Source: Nocardia carnea NBRC 14403 | Lineage (GTDB): Bacteria; Actinomycetota; Actinomycetes; Mycobacteriales; Mycobacteriaceae | Direction: 5' to 3' | Assembly (NCBI RefSeq): GCF_000308515.1 | Contig: NZ_BAFV01000052.1 | Coordinates: forward strand, 1-64,000 | DNA length: 64,000 nt | Shown: piece after piece, positions 1 through 7,700 of the stretch | Numbering within the stretch: position 1 is the stretch's first letter | How the letters are laid out: the number at the start of each line of letters is the position of its first letter | The notes under the pieces: generated by a model | Seen by the model: only the letters and a program-made list of their open reading frames with translations | Told to the model about the DNA's origin: nothing | The model's database searches: none | Program-made: the position numbers and the translations under genes

Positions 1-424
1 TCTCCACACCGTTGAAGCTGCTGCGCTTCCAAGTGTGCTCACGCAGCGTGGCGTCGGCGGCCGGGACCTGGCGGGCCGCGCTCAACATCAGCGTGACGGC
101 GTGTTCGGCGGCGGTGTGGATATTGGAGGTGGGCGCGTTGACGACCATGACACCGCGTTCGGTGGCGGCGGGGACGTCGACATTGTCCAGGCCGACCCCG
201 GCCCGGGCGACGATCTTCAGGTTCTTGCCGGCCTCGAGGACTTCGGCGTCGACGGTGGTGGCGGACCGCACGAGCAGCGCGTCGGCCTCCGGCACCGCCG
301 CCAGCAGGGCGGGCCGATCCGGGCCGTCGACCCAACGGACCTCGACACCGTCACCGAGCGCATCGACGGTCGACTGGGCGAGCTTGTCGGCGATCAGAAC
401 TACAGGACGGCCTGCTTGGCTCAC
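1..424 (-). CDS. serA: D-3-phosphoglycerate dehydrogenase, N-terminal part (runs off left edge)
   Basis: The first enzyme of phosphoserine-pathway serine synthesis oxidises 3-phosphoglycerate with NAD in the cytoplasm. About 141 codons are present from a GTG start (VSQAGRPVVLIADKL). The order of motifs is that of SerA: a substrate-domain start, then LVRSATTVDAEVLE, then VARAGVGLDNVDVPAATERG and VVNAPTSNIHTAAEHAV, which leads into the nucleotide-binding domain. The catalytic residues and any ACT or intervening domain lie outside the window. It is transcribed leftwards, and no gene shares its transcript here. Identification is firm; the gene is cut only by the window edge. Confidence 0.93.
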   Translation of the reverse strand, partial: MSQAGRPVVLIADKLAQSTVDALGDGVEVRWVDGPDRPALLAAVPEADALLVRSATTVDAEVLEAGKNLKIVARAGVGLDNVDVPAATERGVMVVNAPTSNIHTAAEHAVTLMLSAARQVPAADATLREHTWKRSSFNGVE

Positions 425-703
425 GGTGGGGTTCTCCTGGATGAAGGGGACGGCCAGTTGACGCGGCCAAGCTTAGTTCCAGCGAATCCGGCCGTGGCCG
501 CCCCCTCACCGTCGGGCGCATCCGGACAGGGCGCGACCTGTGCGGACCCGGCCCGACGGGTGGGCGGAATCACGCTCATGACCAGCCCGCGGCAGACGCG
601 CAACCTTCCCGGACAGCCGTCGCTACGGCCGCCGGCACGGTAGGAACCGTGGCATCGGTTCGGAGGCGGGCAACGGAGGCCGGATCCTCCCCGGATACGA
701 CGA
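425..703. other. intergenic region upstream of serA
   Basis: Together with the hairpin at 704-731, this gap separates the cold-shock gene (ending at 750) from serA. It must hold the serA promoter and leader. I see no convincing open frame with actinobacterial codon use and no clear riboswitch. Confidence 0.5.
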
Positions 704-731
704 GGGCCCCGCACCGTGTGGTGCGGGGCCC
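704..731 (-). terminator. terminator hairpin after the cold-shock gene
   Basis: A perfect 12-bp stem (704-715 GGGCCCCGCACC with 720-731) encloses a GTGT loop. It lies 19 bp past the stop of the minus-strand cold-shock gene. There is no U-run, as is common in high-GC actinobacteria. Confidence 0.8.
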
Positions 732-749
732 TGTCATTCGTCACATCAC

Positions 750-953
750 TTAGATGGAGCGAACATCCTGAGCCTGCGGACCCTTCTGGCCCTGCCCGAT
801 CTCGAACTCCACCCGCTGTCCCTCTTCGAGGGTCCGGAAGCCGGAGCCGGCGACTGCCGAGTAATGCACGAAGACGTCAGGTCCGCCCCCGTCTTGCGCG
901 ATAAAGCCGAAGCCCTTCTCGCTGTTGAACCACTTCACGCTGCCTTGAGCCAT
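750..953 (-). CDS. cold-shock protein, CspA family
   Basis: A 67-residue single cold-shock domain protein that binds single-stranded RNA and DNA and is expected to act as an RNA chaperone. The N-terminus MAQGSVKWFNSEKGFGFI carries RNP1 (KGFGFI), followed by RNP2 (VFVHYSA). The length is the family norm. It is a single gene with a strong terminator hairpin just downstream. The upstream region of about 340 bp could hold the long structured 5' leader typical of csp genes. Several paralogues usually exist, so no letter is assigned. Confidence 0.96.
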   Translation of the reverse strand: MAQGSVKWFNSEKGFGFIAQDGGGPDVFVHYSAVAGSGFRTLEEGQRVEFEIGQGQKGPQAQDVRSI

Positions 954-1297
954 GTTACTTACTTCATACTTTCTGTTGCGAGCCAGCCGGATCTCGGTCG
1001 ATCCGCCTGATCTCTATGACAACGATGCCATGTCGCGGGAAGTTCCGGCACCTCGAAAACCGCTGTTTGTGAGGCAGAACGCGGTGATATCGCGCACGAT
1101 ATGACCAGCACGGTGGCGCTCGTCTCCCCATTCCTCCCGACCCCGGGGTCATCCCCGGGAAACCCCGTAGTTCCAAGGGATGATTTCCGCGAAAATCGCT
1201 GACATACCGGCACGGATTGCGCGAGGGTGAGGGCTCTATCGCCGATTCGGCGCGGATTCCCCTGCCGCGCCACGGCTGGAGTTCGAGAGGATACGAA
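954..1297. other. divergent intergenic region (csp leader / secreted-protein promoter)
   Basis: Some 344 bp lie between two divergently transcribed genes. The part near 954-1100 is suited to the csp promoter and a long 5' UTR. No open frame here is supported. GAGAGG at 1285-1290 is the ribosome site for the gene at 1298. Confidence 0.5.
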
Positions 1298-1621
1298 GTG
1301 TTCCGCACGAAACGAACGTTCGCGACCCGCCGGGTCGTCATCGCGGGCGCCATTGCCCTACTCCCCATGGCGGCGCTCGCCGCCCCCGCCGCCGCAGATC
1401 CCGCGGCCCCTGCCTCCGGATACACCGAGGTCGACCGGGACCATCACCGGGATCGGGACCGGGACCGGGACCGGCATTGGGACCGCGACCGCGACCACCA
1501 CCGGGATCGCGACCACCATCGCGACCGCGACCGGCACTGGGACCGCGGCCACCACCACGGCTGGGACGATCCGGCGGACTGGTTCCGCCATATTCTGCGC
1601 GGAACATTCGGCAGCAGCTGA
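1298..1621 (+). CDS. small secreted His/Asp/Arg-repeat protein
   Basis: Unrecognised protein of 107 residues. A signal peptide is evident: basic start VFRTKRTFATRR, a hydrophobic stretch VIAGAIALLPMAALAAPAAA, and an AxA cleavage site near residue 33. The mature part is dominated by about 50 residues of tandem HRDRD / HWDRD units, then HHHGWDDPADWF. Such His/Asp-rich tracts could bind metal ions such as zinc, copper or nickel, but this is inference from composition. GTG at 1298 was chosen because GAGAGG sits 7 nt upstream and the signal sequence begins there. A strong terminator follows the stop. Confidence 0.75.
   Translation: MFRTKRTFATRRVVIAGAIALLPMAALAAPAAADPAAPASGYTEVDRDHHRDRDRDRDRHWDRDRDHHRDRDHHRDRDRHWDRGHHHGWDDPADWFRHILRGTFGSS
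1433..1556 (+). repeat. short degenerate hexamer repeat coding the HRDRD tract
   Basis: Tandem 6-nt units of the type CGGGAC / CGCGAC, interrupted by CAC and CAT codons, encode the His/Asp/Arg repeat. The regular units suggest growth or shrinkage by slippage. The tract is in frame throughout. Confidence 0.75.
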
Positions 1622-1628
1622 TCGCGCA

Positions 1629-1660
1629 CGGGCCCGCATTCCGCCGAGAATGCGGGCCCG
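1629..1660 (+). terminator. strong terminator after the secreted repeat protein
   Basis: A 13-bp perfect stem (arms 1629-1641 and 1648-1660, core GGGCCCGCATTC) has a 6-nt loop and is followed by a pyrimidine-rich stretch (GGCTTTCTTCC). It begins 7 bp after the stop codon. Confidence 0.88.
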
Positions 1661-1853
1661 GGCTTTCTTCCCCGCAGCAATGGAACCGGGCGGCGACATC
1701 CCGATCGGTTTCGCCGGAGCAACGCCCGAATCGGCTGGTGCGCAGCGCCTCTCACAAAGGCCCGGCCTCGCTCCGGACACCGGCGCGCGCCACCGGTTAC
1801 GCCCACAGCGTAATAGGTGTCGACCACCCCGGCCGCGAATCTAGGCTCGATCC

Positions 1854-2219
1854 ATGACCGAGCCGCGCAGATTGATCGCAATCCCCGGTGGCCGGGACGA
1901 GCCGCCGCGCCGGCAGCCGGCGGAAGAACCCGAACCACTGTGGCGCGAGGTGCTCGGCAGCCGGTTACGCGCCTTGCGCAATAGTCAGCGCGAAACCCTC
2001 GCGGAAACCGCGCAGCGGGCCGGGATCTCGCCGCAATATCTTTCCGAGGTCGAACGCGGCCGCAAGGAACCGTCGAGCGAAATGATCGCCGCGTTGGCCG
2101 GCGCCCTCGGCACTTCCCTCGGCGCGCTCACCCAACAGGTCGCCCACGAACTCCGCTTCCGCAGCCGCCCCGCCGCCGAACGCCCGGGCGCGCAGGTACC
2201 CATGCTGCGCGCCGCCTGA
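1854..2219 (+). CDS. XRE-family regulator, PopR/ClgR-like
   Basis: A 121-residue cytoplasmic regulator with one helix-turn-helix domain (about residues 30-90). The diagnostic stretch is LAETAQRAGISPQYLSEVERGRKEPSSE, close to the ClgR/PopR group that activates clp genes in actinobacteria. The protein ends in Arg-Ala-Ala. ClgR and PopR are known to be degraded by ClpP through a C-terminal alanine signal, so this tail fits self-limiting control. Two accessory clpP genes lie 0.4-2 kb downstream on the opposite strand, and the clpP promoter region carries a matching palindrome at 4157-4173. Family assignment is firm; the PopR role is inferred. Confidence 0.82.
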   Translation: MTEPRRLIAIPGGRDEPPRRQPAEEPEPLWREVLGSRLRALRNSQRETLAETAQRAGISPQYLSEVERGRKEPSSEMIAALAGALGTSLGALTQQVAHELRFRSRPAAERPGAQVPMLRAA

Positions 2220-2651
2220 TCCCGGCCACCACCACACCCACGGAGCCGGCGACACAGCCGCAGCGACCCGATACGACTGCGCCGACGCCCGGTCGAACGG
2301 ACCACTTCGGCGCGAAGGGCGAGCCGATGTTCGATCGGCCCGCTGACAACAGGGACGGAGGCTCCCGGACCGAGGTCGGCGATCACTTTCCTCCAGTGCG
2401 ATCGGTCGGCGTAGGCGCCGTTGAGGTAGGCGACCGGCCGGCCGGAGCCGCCGGCATCGCTCACCGCCGGCGCGGTGTCGTCGGCCGGAACCATGCCGCG
2501 CCAAGCCGAAGTGGTCGAGGTGGTGGTCGTTGCCGAGTCAGGCCGGACGTTCGGTTCGGCGAACTGCCACCACCACAGCGGCCGAGGTCACCTCGATCAC
2601 CGATTCCGGCCGAATCCGGTCGAGGCGGCACCGTCTCGACCGGCGTCGTAT
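2220..2651. other. gap between regulator and clpP containing a gene remnant
   Basis: This stretch holds no intact gene. A minus-strand alpha/beta hydrolase fragment (2300-2494) is annotated separately. I see no clear terminator for the clpP gene ending at 2652. Confidence 0.45.
2300..2494 (-). pseudogene. alpha/beta hydrolase N-terminal remnant
   Basis: About 65 residues read as the start of an alpha/beta hydrolase: GSGRPVAYLNGAYADRSHW followed by RKVIADLGPG, which is the first strand, oxyanion-hole region and helix A. The expected continuation into the nucleophile elbow (G-x-S-x-G) is absent. The frame then runs into low-complexity sequence opposite the XRE gene. It is best read as a truncated relic. 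Loss by deletion rather than one frameshift is likely, since no other frame supplies the rest. Confidence 0.55.
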
Positions 2652-3242
2652 TCACGCCCGTGGCGAGAGAACGGTGTCGGCGAGGCCGTAGTCGACGGCG
2701 GCCGATGCGGTGAAGACCCGGTCGCGGTCGGTATCGCGGCGGAGTTGTTCGGCCGACTGTCCGGTGTGCCGGGACAGGATGGACTCGATCTCGGCGCGCA
2801 TCCGGACCAGTTCGTCGGCCTGCAGGATCAGGTCCGGGATGGCGCCCTGGCCGCGGGCAGCCGGTTGATGCAGGACCGCCCGGGCGTGCGGGAGCATCGC
2901 ACGATGTCCGGGAGCGCCGCCGGCGAGCAGGACCGCGCCGACCGCGATGGCCTGCCCGACACATGTGGTGTGGACGGGGGCGCCGATGTGCTGGATGGTG
3001 TCGTAGACGGCCAGCATCGACGACAGATCGCCGCCTTCGCAGTTGATATAGAACTCGATCTGCTGGCCGGGGCTTTCCGACTCCAGATGCAGCAATTGCG
3101 CGATGAGCGCATTGGCGACCCCGGAGTCGATGGGGGTACCGAGGTAGACGATCCGCTCGGCCAGCAGATGGGAATAGATATCGGTGATCCGCTCGCCCCG
3201 CGGATGCTGGGCGATCACATTGGGAATCGTGTAACTACTCAT
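2652..3242 (-). CDS. accessory ClpP-like subunit, predicted proteolytically inactive
   Basis: A 196-residue ClpP-fold protein; active relatives form the 14-mer protease chamber used by ClpX/ClpC. The fold is clear (QIEFYINCEGGD, MLAVYDTI, ARAVLHQP, DYGLADTVL). The active-site His125 and Asp174 are present. The nucleophile motif reads CVGQAIAVGAVLL, so Ala100 stands where canonical GQAASMGAFLL has serine. The usual INSPGG is INCEGG. It probably forms mixed rings with the intact partner encoded just upstream, as ClpR does with ClpP in cyanobacteria and plastids. AAGGGGAC precedes the ATG. Confidence 0.88.
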   Translation of the reverse strand: MSSYTIPNVIAQHPRGERITDIYSHLLAERIVYLGTPIDSGVANALIAQLLHLESESPGQQIEFYINCEGGDLSSMLAVYDTIQHIGAPVHTTCVGQAIAVGAVLLAGGAPGHRAMLPHARAVLHQPAARGQGAIPDLILQADELVRMRAEIESILSRHTGQSAEQLRRDTDRDRVFTASAAVDYGLADTVLSPRA

Positions 3243-3495
3243 CGGTTGTCCCCTTCGTATCCGGGTCGATAGATCTCCGGGTGCTGCCTGTTTCCCACCG
3301 TGCCCGGACAGGAATCGTTCTCGCGGAGCCGCGCGCTGCCACCGGGCGGAACGTGGTCACGTTGCTGCCGCCATGCAGGAGCAGGCACTCTCCGTAGTGA
3401 CGCACGCTGCCGCCGCCGCCCGGTGCCGGCCACGTTGCGCCTCCCACGCGCGAGCGGCGCCCTACGCTGCGCTACCGCTGCCGTGCCTGCCGGGG

Positions 3496-4101
3496 TCATG
3501 CGGAGATTCCCACGCGTTGCCGTAGCGGGACGACCTGCCCGAATTCGCCGACGATATGGTCGATGAACCCGTACTCCTCGGCTTGTGTGGCGCTGAACCA
3601 GCGGTCGTGCAGGGAGTCTTCGTAGATCTGGTCGTAGGGCTGACCGGTGTCTTCGGCGATGAGGCCGAGGACAGTTTCCACGGTGTAGCGCAGATCGTCG
3701 GCCTGGACTTCGACGTCGACCGCGGTGCCGCCGATTCCGGCCGACCCCTGGTGCATCAGGATGCGGGCATGCGGGAGCGCGAAGCGTTTTCCCGGGGTTC
3801 CGGAGGAGAGCAGGAACTGTCCCGCGCTGCAGGCCAGGCCGAGTGCGAGCGTGGAGACGGAGCAGGGTACGAGGCGCATGACGTCGCGGATGGCGAGCAT
3901 GGCCGGTACCGATCCGCCCGGTGAGTGGATCCAGAGGGAGATCCCCGCGTCGGCATCCTCGGCGGCGAGGGTGAGCAGCTGGGTGGCCAGCAGGGTGCCG
4001 TTGTCGTCGTCGAGTGGGCCGTCGAGAACGAGGATGCGGCGGGACAGCAGTTGTTCGCGGGCGCGCCAGCCGAACAGCGGGGATTTTTCGTCGTGAGCCA
4101 T
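3496..4101 (-). CDS. clpP: accessory ATP-dependent Clp protease proteolytic subunit
   Basis: A 201-residue ClpP with the complete triad: Ser92 in GLACSAGQFLL, His117 in ARILMHQG, and Asp166 in LHDRWFSA. It has the SPGGSVPAMLAI oligomer-handle region. It is divergent from housekeeping ClpP1/P2 and pairs with the Ser-less gene 253 bp downstream on the same strand, resembling the clpP3-clpP4 operon of Streptomyces. The promoter region carries the palindrome at 4157-4173, a likely activator site. The 253-bp gap between the two genes is unusual for an operon and may hold a second promoter. Confidence 0.92.
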   Translation of the reverse strand: MAHDEKSPLFGWRAREQLLSRRILVLDGPLDDDNGTLLATQLLTLAAEDADAGISLWIHSPGGSVPAMLAIRDVMRLVPCSVSTLALGLACSAGQFLLSSGTPGKRFALPHARILMHQGSAGIGGTAVDVEVQADDLRYTVETVLGLIAEDTGQPYDQIYEDSLHDRWFSATQAEEYGFIDHIVGEFGQVVPLRQRVGISA

Positions 4102-4156
4102 GTTTTCACGGTGCCCGACCTGCGCGGGAACCGGAACCGCACGCTGCTGTGAGCGG

Positions 4157-4173
4157 ATCTGCTCTCAGCAGAT
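4157..4173 (-). promoter_or_regulatory. palindrome upstream of clpP, candidate PopR site
   Basis: ATCTGC and GCAGAT form a perfect inverted repeat around a 5-nt spacer, about 56 bp upstream of the clpP start at 4101. The core TCTGC-N5-GCAGA matches in arm and spacing the PopR-type site I recall for Streptomyces clpP3clpP4 (TCTGCC-N3-GGCAGA). Recall was not checked. Confidence 0.6.
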
Positions 4174-4271
4174 GCAGGCCGGAAACACCGAGTGAGCAGG
4201 CCTCGGCCTCCGCAACCACGGAACGCGCCTGGTTGCGCGGAGAGGAAACGGATACGGAGGTTTCACGCTGG

Positions 4272-4287
4272 GATACGTCACGGAAAC
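4272..4287 (+). promoter_or_regulatory. possible GlnR half-box upstream of urtA
   Basis: GATAC-N6-GAAAC resembles one a/b half of the actinobacterial nitrogen regulator GlnR consensus (GTnAC-N6-GAAAC). The second half-site is not evident. A nitrogen-scavenging operon is a natural GlnR target, but the match is weak. Confidence 0.3.
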
Positions 4288-4311
4288 ACAGTGTCCTTAG
4301 CGTAATTCCTC

Positions 4312-4330
4312 GTATACGCCGCTGTATACA
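4312..4330 (+). promoter_or_regulatory. candidate GntR operator upstream of urtA
   Basis: GTATAC occurs twice, at 4312-4317 and 4324-4329, exactly 12 bp apart. The second lies in the perfect palindrome TGTATACA (4323-4330). FCD-type GntR regulators commonly bind GT-N-AC palindromes of this type. The same TGTATACA with a second (G)CATAC 12 bp on occurs at 9986-10004, at the start of the urea carboxylase gene. Confidence 0.55.
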
Positions 4331-4387
4331 GCGAGCCGATAGCGAGTCAGCGGGCCTGACCTTTTCCGGAGTGGAGGCCGAACGGTC

Positions 4388-5692
4388 ATGAATGCAGCCA
4401 GAACCGAAGAACCCACGAGTGCTGCGGCAATCCGCCGGAGAGGAGGGAGCCGGAGGCGCAAACTGCTCGCCCTGCCGGTCGCTCTCTGTGTTACCGCACT
4501 GGCCGCCACCGCCTGTGGCAGCTCGGCCTCCGAGCAGGCCGGCGCGAGTGCCCAATCCTGTGTCGACACATCGGGTCCCACGATCAAAGTGGGCTCGCTG
4601 AACTCGCTGTCGGGCACGATGGCCATTTCGGAGGTCACCGTCCGGGATTCCATCCGGCTCGCGGTCGACCAGATCAATGCCGCCGGTGGGGTGCTGGGCA
4701 AGCAGATCGAACTGGTGGGTGAGGACGGCGCCTCGGAGCCGACGGTGTTCGCGGAGAAGGCCGAGAAGCTGATCAGCAGTGATTGTGTCGCTGCGGTTTT
4801 CGGTGGCTGGACCTCGTCGAGCCGTAAGGCGATGCTGCCGGTTTTCGAGGACCGCAACGCACTGCTGTATTACCCGGTGCAGTACGAGGGCCTGGAATCG
4901 TCGGAAAACATTTTCTACACCGGCGCGACCACCAACCAGCAGATCGTGCCGGCATTGGACTATCTGAAGGGCCGCGGCGTGAAATCGCTGTACCTGGTGG
5001 GTAGCGACTATGTGTTCCCGCAGACGGCGAACCGCATCATCAAGGCCTATGCGGAGGCGAACGGGATCGCGATCTTGGGCGAGGATTACACCCCGCTCGG
5101 GTCCACCGATTTCTCGACCATCGTCAACAAGGTGCGGGCCGCCGACGCGGACGCGGTATTCAACACCCTCAACGGCGACTCCAATGTCGCGTTCTTCCGC
5201 GAGTACAAGAATGTCGGCCTGACGGCGCAGGGTATGCCGGTGGTCTCGGTATCGATCGCCGAGGAGGAGGTGGGCGGTATCGGCGTTCAGAACATCGCCG
5301 GCCAGCTGACCGCCTGGAACTACTACCAGACCGTCGACAACCCGGTGAACAACTCCTTCGTCCAGGATTACAAGGCGAAATACGGTGCCGACAAACCCAC
5401 TTCGGATCCGATGGAGGCCGCCTACACCTCGGTCCACCTGTGGAAGAACACGGTGGAGAAGGCGCAGTCCTTCGCTGTCGAAGATGTGCAGAACGCGGCC
5501 GGCGGGGTGAGCTTCGAAGCGCCTGAGGGCACGGTCACGATCAACGGCGAGAACAACCACATCACCAAAACCGCCCGGATCGGCGAGATCCGGCCCGACG
5601 GCCTGATCTACAGCATCTGGAATTCCGGCGAGGCCATCGAACCCGACCCGTACCTGGCCGGCTACTCGTGGGCCGAGGGGCTCGGGGGCTGA
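4388..5692 (+). CDS. urtA: urea ABC transporter, substrate-binding lipoprotein
   Basis: The extracytoplasmic receptor that captures urea (or short amides) and delivers it to UrtBC. It has 434 residues. The N-terminus carries a basic region with twin arginines and a lipobox ending in ATAC, so Cys43 should be lipidated. Family features follow: TIKVGSLNSLSGTMAISE, then RDSIRLAVDQINAAGGVLGK, and VFGGWTSSSRKAMLPVFE. These belong to the Leu/Ile/Val-type periplasmic binding fold in its UrtA branch. The length fits UrtA. It is the first gene of urtABCDE, with 5 bp to urtB. Downstream urea carboxylase and allophanate hydrolase support urea as the substrate. Confidence 0.95.
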   Translation: MNAARTEEPTSAAAIRRRGGSRRRKLLALPVALCVTALAATACGSSASEQAGASAQSCVDTSGPTIKVGSLNSLSGTMAISEVTVRDSIRLAVDQINAAGGVLGKQIELVGEDGASEPTVFAEKAEKLISSDCVAAVFGGWTSSSRKAMLPVFEDRNALLYYPVQYEGLESSENIFYTGATTNQQIVPALDYLKGRGVKSLYLVGSDYVFPQTANRIIKAYAEANGIAILGEDYTPLGSTDFSTIVNKVRAADADAVFNTLNGDSNVAFFREYKNVGLTAQGMPVVSVSIAEEEVGGIGVQNIAGQLTAWNYYQTVDNPVNNSFVQDYKAKYGADKPTSDPMEAAYTSVHLWKNTVEKAQSFAVEDVQNAAGGVSFEAPEGTVTINGENNHITKTARIGEIRPDGLIYSIWNSGEAIEPDPYLAGYSWAEGLGG

Positions 5693-5697
5693 TCTGA

Positions 5698-6585
5698 ATG
5701 GAAGCACTTGTCGGGCAGCTCTTCACCGGCCTGAGCCTGGGTTCCATTCTGCTGCTGGCGGCCCTCGGGTTGTCGCTGACCTTCGGGCAGATGGGCGTGA
5801 TCAACATGGCCCACGGCGCGTTCATCATGGCGGGGTCCTATACCGCCTACACGGTGCAGACGTATCTGGTGTCGAACACCGATATCTCACTGATCGTGTC
5901 GCTGGTGGTCGGCTTCCTGGTCGGCGGTCTCATGGGTGTCGTCCTCGAGGTGACGCTGATCAAACGGATGTACAACCGGCCGCTGGACACCCTGCTGGTG
6001 ACCTTCGGGGTGGGCCTGATCCTGCAGCAGGCGGCCCGGGATATCTTCGGTGCGCCCGCGGTCCGCGTGGTCTCCCCGGAATGGCTCGGTGGCGGGGTGG
6101 AGATCCTGGGGGCCGTGGTCCCCAAGACCCGGATCTTCATCATGCTGCTCGCGGTGCTGTGCGTTACGGCCATCGCGGTGACCATGAAGTACACCGCGAT
6201 GGGCCGGCGTATCCGGGCCGTGGTGCAGCATCGTGATCTCGCCGAAACGAGCGGGATCTCCAGCCGTGGCACCGATATCACGACGTTCTTCATCGGTTCC
6301 GGTCTCGCCGGGGTGGCGGGTGTGGCGCTGACATTGATCGGTTCCACCAGTTCCAATACCGGCGCCAACTATCTGGTCGATGCCTTCCTCGTGGTGGTGA
6401 TCGGCGGCCTCGGGCAGATCCGGGGCGCGGTTCTGGCCGCGGTGGCGCTGGGGCTGCTGAATTCGTTCATCGAATACAGCACCACCGCCTCGGTGGCGAA
6501 GGTGATCGTATTCGTCGTCATCGTGATCTTCCTGCAGGTCCGGCCGCAGGGACTGTTCATGATCCGGTCGAGGAGTCTGGTATGA
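5698..6585 (+). CDS. urtB: urea ABC transporter permease
   Basis: A 295-residue inner-membrane permease of the branched-chain-amino-acid (LivH) superfamily. It forms the translocation path with UrtC. The opening MEALVGQLFTGLSLGSILLLAALGL and the motif GQMGVINMAHGAFIMAGSY near residue 32 are hallmarks. About eight hydrophobic segments are visible, with a cytoplasmic loop around residues 160-190 (GRRIRAVVQHRDLAETSGI) that couples to the ATPases. Its stop overlaps the urtC start (ATGA), implying translational coupling. Confidence 0.95.
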   Translation: MEALVGQLFTGLSLGSILLLAALGLSLTFGQMGVINMAHGAFIMAGSYTAYTVQTYLVSNTDISLIVSLVVGFLVGGLMGVVLEVTLIKRMYNRPLDTLLVTFGVGLILQQAARDIFGAPAVRVVSPEWLGGGVEILGAVVPKTRIFIMLLAVLCVTAIAVTMKYTAMGRRIRAVVQHRDLAETSGISSRGTDITTFFIGSGLAGVAGVALTLIGSTSSNTGANYLVDAFLVVVIGGLGQIRGAVLAAVALGLLNSFIEYSTTASVAKVIVFVVIVIFLQVRPQGLFMIRSRSLV

Positions 6586-7700
6586 GGGAATTCCTGACCA
6601 CCCGCTGGAAGGTCTATTCGGGGTTCGCGCTGGCCGCCGTCCTGTTGTTCGCGGTGGCGCCCGCGGTGCTCTCCGATTTCCGGCTCAATCTGCTCGGTAA
6701 GTTCCTGTGCTTCGGCATCGTCGCGGTCGGGATCGGTTTGGCCTGGGGCCGGGGCGGCATGCTGACCCTCGGCCAGGGGGTGTTCTTCGGGCTCGGCGCC
6801 TACATCATGGCGATGCACCTCAAGATCTCCGACGCCCAGCTGCGCGGTGACGATGTACCCGATTTCATGCAGATCGCGGGGATCGGCGAGCTGCCGGCGT
6901 ATTGGGTTCCGTTCTCGTCGCCGGTGGTGACGATCCTGGGCATCCTGATCGTTCCGCCGCTGGTGGCGGTTCTGCTGGGGCTCGGGGTGTTCAAACGCAA
7001 GGTCAAGGGCGCCTATTTCGCGATCCTGTCGCAGGCGCTGGCGGCGGCCTTCGCGATCCTGCTGGTGGGCCAGCAGTCCACCGGCGGCAGTAACGGGCTC
7101 AACCGGTTCCGCAGTTTCTTCGGGCTGGCGCTCAACGATCCGATCAACCGGCGGCTGCTGTTCTTCATCGCCGCGGGCACCCTGCTGGTGATCGTGGCGC
7201 TGACCCGGCAACTGATGTACAGCCGGTACGGCGAACTGCTGGTCGCGGTGCGCGATCAGGAGGAGCGGGTACGTTTCCTCGGCTACGACCCGGCCAACGT
7301 CAAAGTGGTCGCGTATGCGGTGGCCGCGCTGTTCGCCGGTATCGCCGGGGCATTGTTCGTACCGATCGTGGGGATCATCTCCCCTGCCGATATCGGGATC
7401 GTGCCGTCCATCGCGTTCCTCATCGGAGTCGCGATCGGTGGCCGCACGACGCTGCTGGGCCCGGTGCTGGGAGCGGTCGCGGTGGCCTGGGCGCAGACCA
7501 GTCTGTCGGAGAACTTTCCCTCCGGTTGGGTGTATGCGCAGGGCATTCTCTTCATCGTCGTGGTCGGGTTCTTCCCGGCGGGCCTGGCGGGCCTGGTCAC
7601 CTTGCTGCGACGGCGGAAACAGGGCGCGGACGACGATCCGGCACCACCCGGGCCGGCGCCGCAACCCGCAGCCGCTACCCCGGTAGGAGTGCCGTCATGA
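6582..7700 (+). CDS. urtC: urea ABC transporter permease
   Basis: A 372-residue permease of the LivM class, partner of UrtB in the membrane. Hydrophobic segments run through most of the chain, with the conserved GRGGMLTLGQGVFFGLGAY near residue 52 and the coupling loop GELLVAVRDQEERVRFLGY near residue 214. The C-terminal tail after residue 345 is charged and then Pro/Ala-rich, and probably cytoplasmic. It overlaps urtB by 4 bp at its start and urtD by 4 bp at its end (ATGA). Confidence 0.95.
   Translation: MREFLTTRWKVYSGFALAAVLLFAVAPAVLSDFRLNLLGKFLCFGIVAVGIGLAWGRGGMLTLGQGVFFGLGAYIMAMHLKISDAQLRGDDVPDFMQIAGIGELPAYWVPFSSPVVTILGILIVPPLVAVLLGLGVFKRKVKGAYFAILSQALAAAFAILLVGQQSTGGSNGLNRFRSFFGLALNDPINRRLLFFIAAGTLLVIVALTRQLMYSRYGELLVAVRDQEERVRFLGYDPANVKVVAYAVAALFAGIAGALFVPIVGIISPADIGIVPSIAFLIGVAIGGRTTLLGPVLGAVAVAWAQTSLSENFPSGWVYAQGILFIVVVGFFPAGLAGLVTLLRRRKQGADDDPAPPGPAPQPAAATPVGVPS

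Noticed and set aside
1433..1556. Regular short repeats, considered as a CRISPR array
   Set aside because: Units are 6 nt, in frame and without unique spacers; they encode a peptide repeat.
3239..3499. Minus-strand frame filling the gap between the two clpP genes
   Set aside because: Arg/Pro-rich translation without motifs and no ribosome site; it overlaps both clpP ends.
4272..4287. Full GlnR box upstream of urtA
   Set aside because: Only one half-site is recognisable, so it was kept as a low-confidence feature and not as a finding.
4106..5707. Long open frame on the minus strand opposite urtA
   Set aside because: It mirrors urtA codon structure, has no family motifs and covers a certain gene.
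6369..7664. 431-codon minus-strand frame opposite urtC
   Set aside because: Charged low-complexity translation opposite a membrane protein, as expected from antisense reading.
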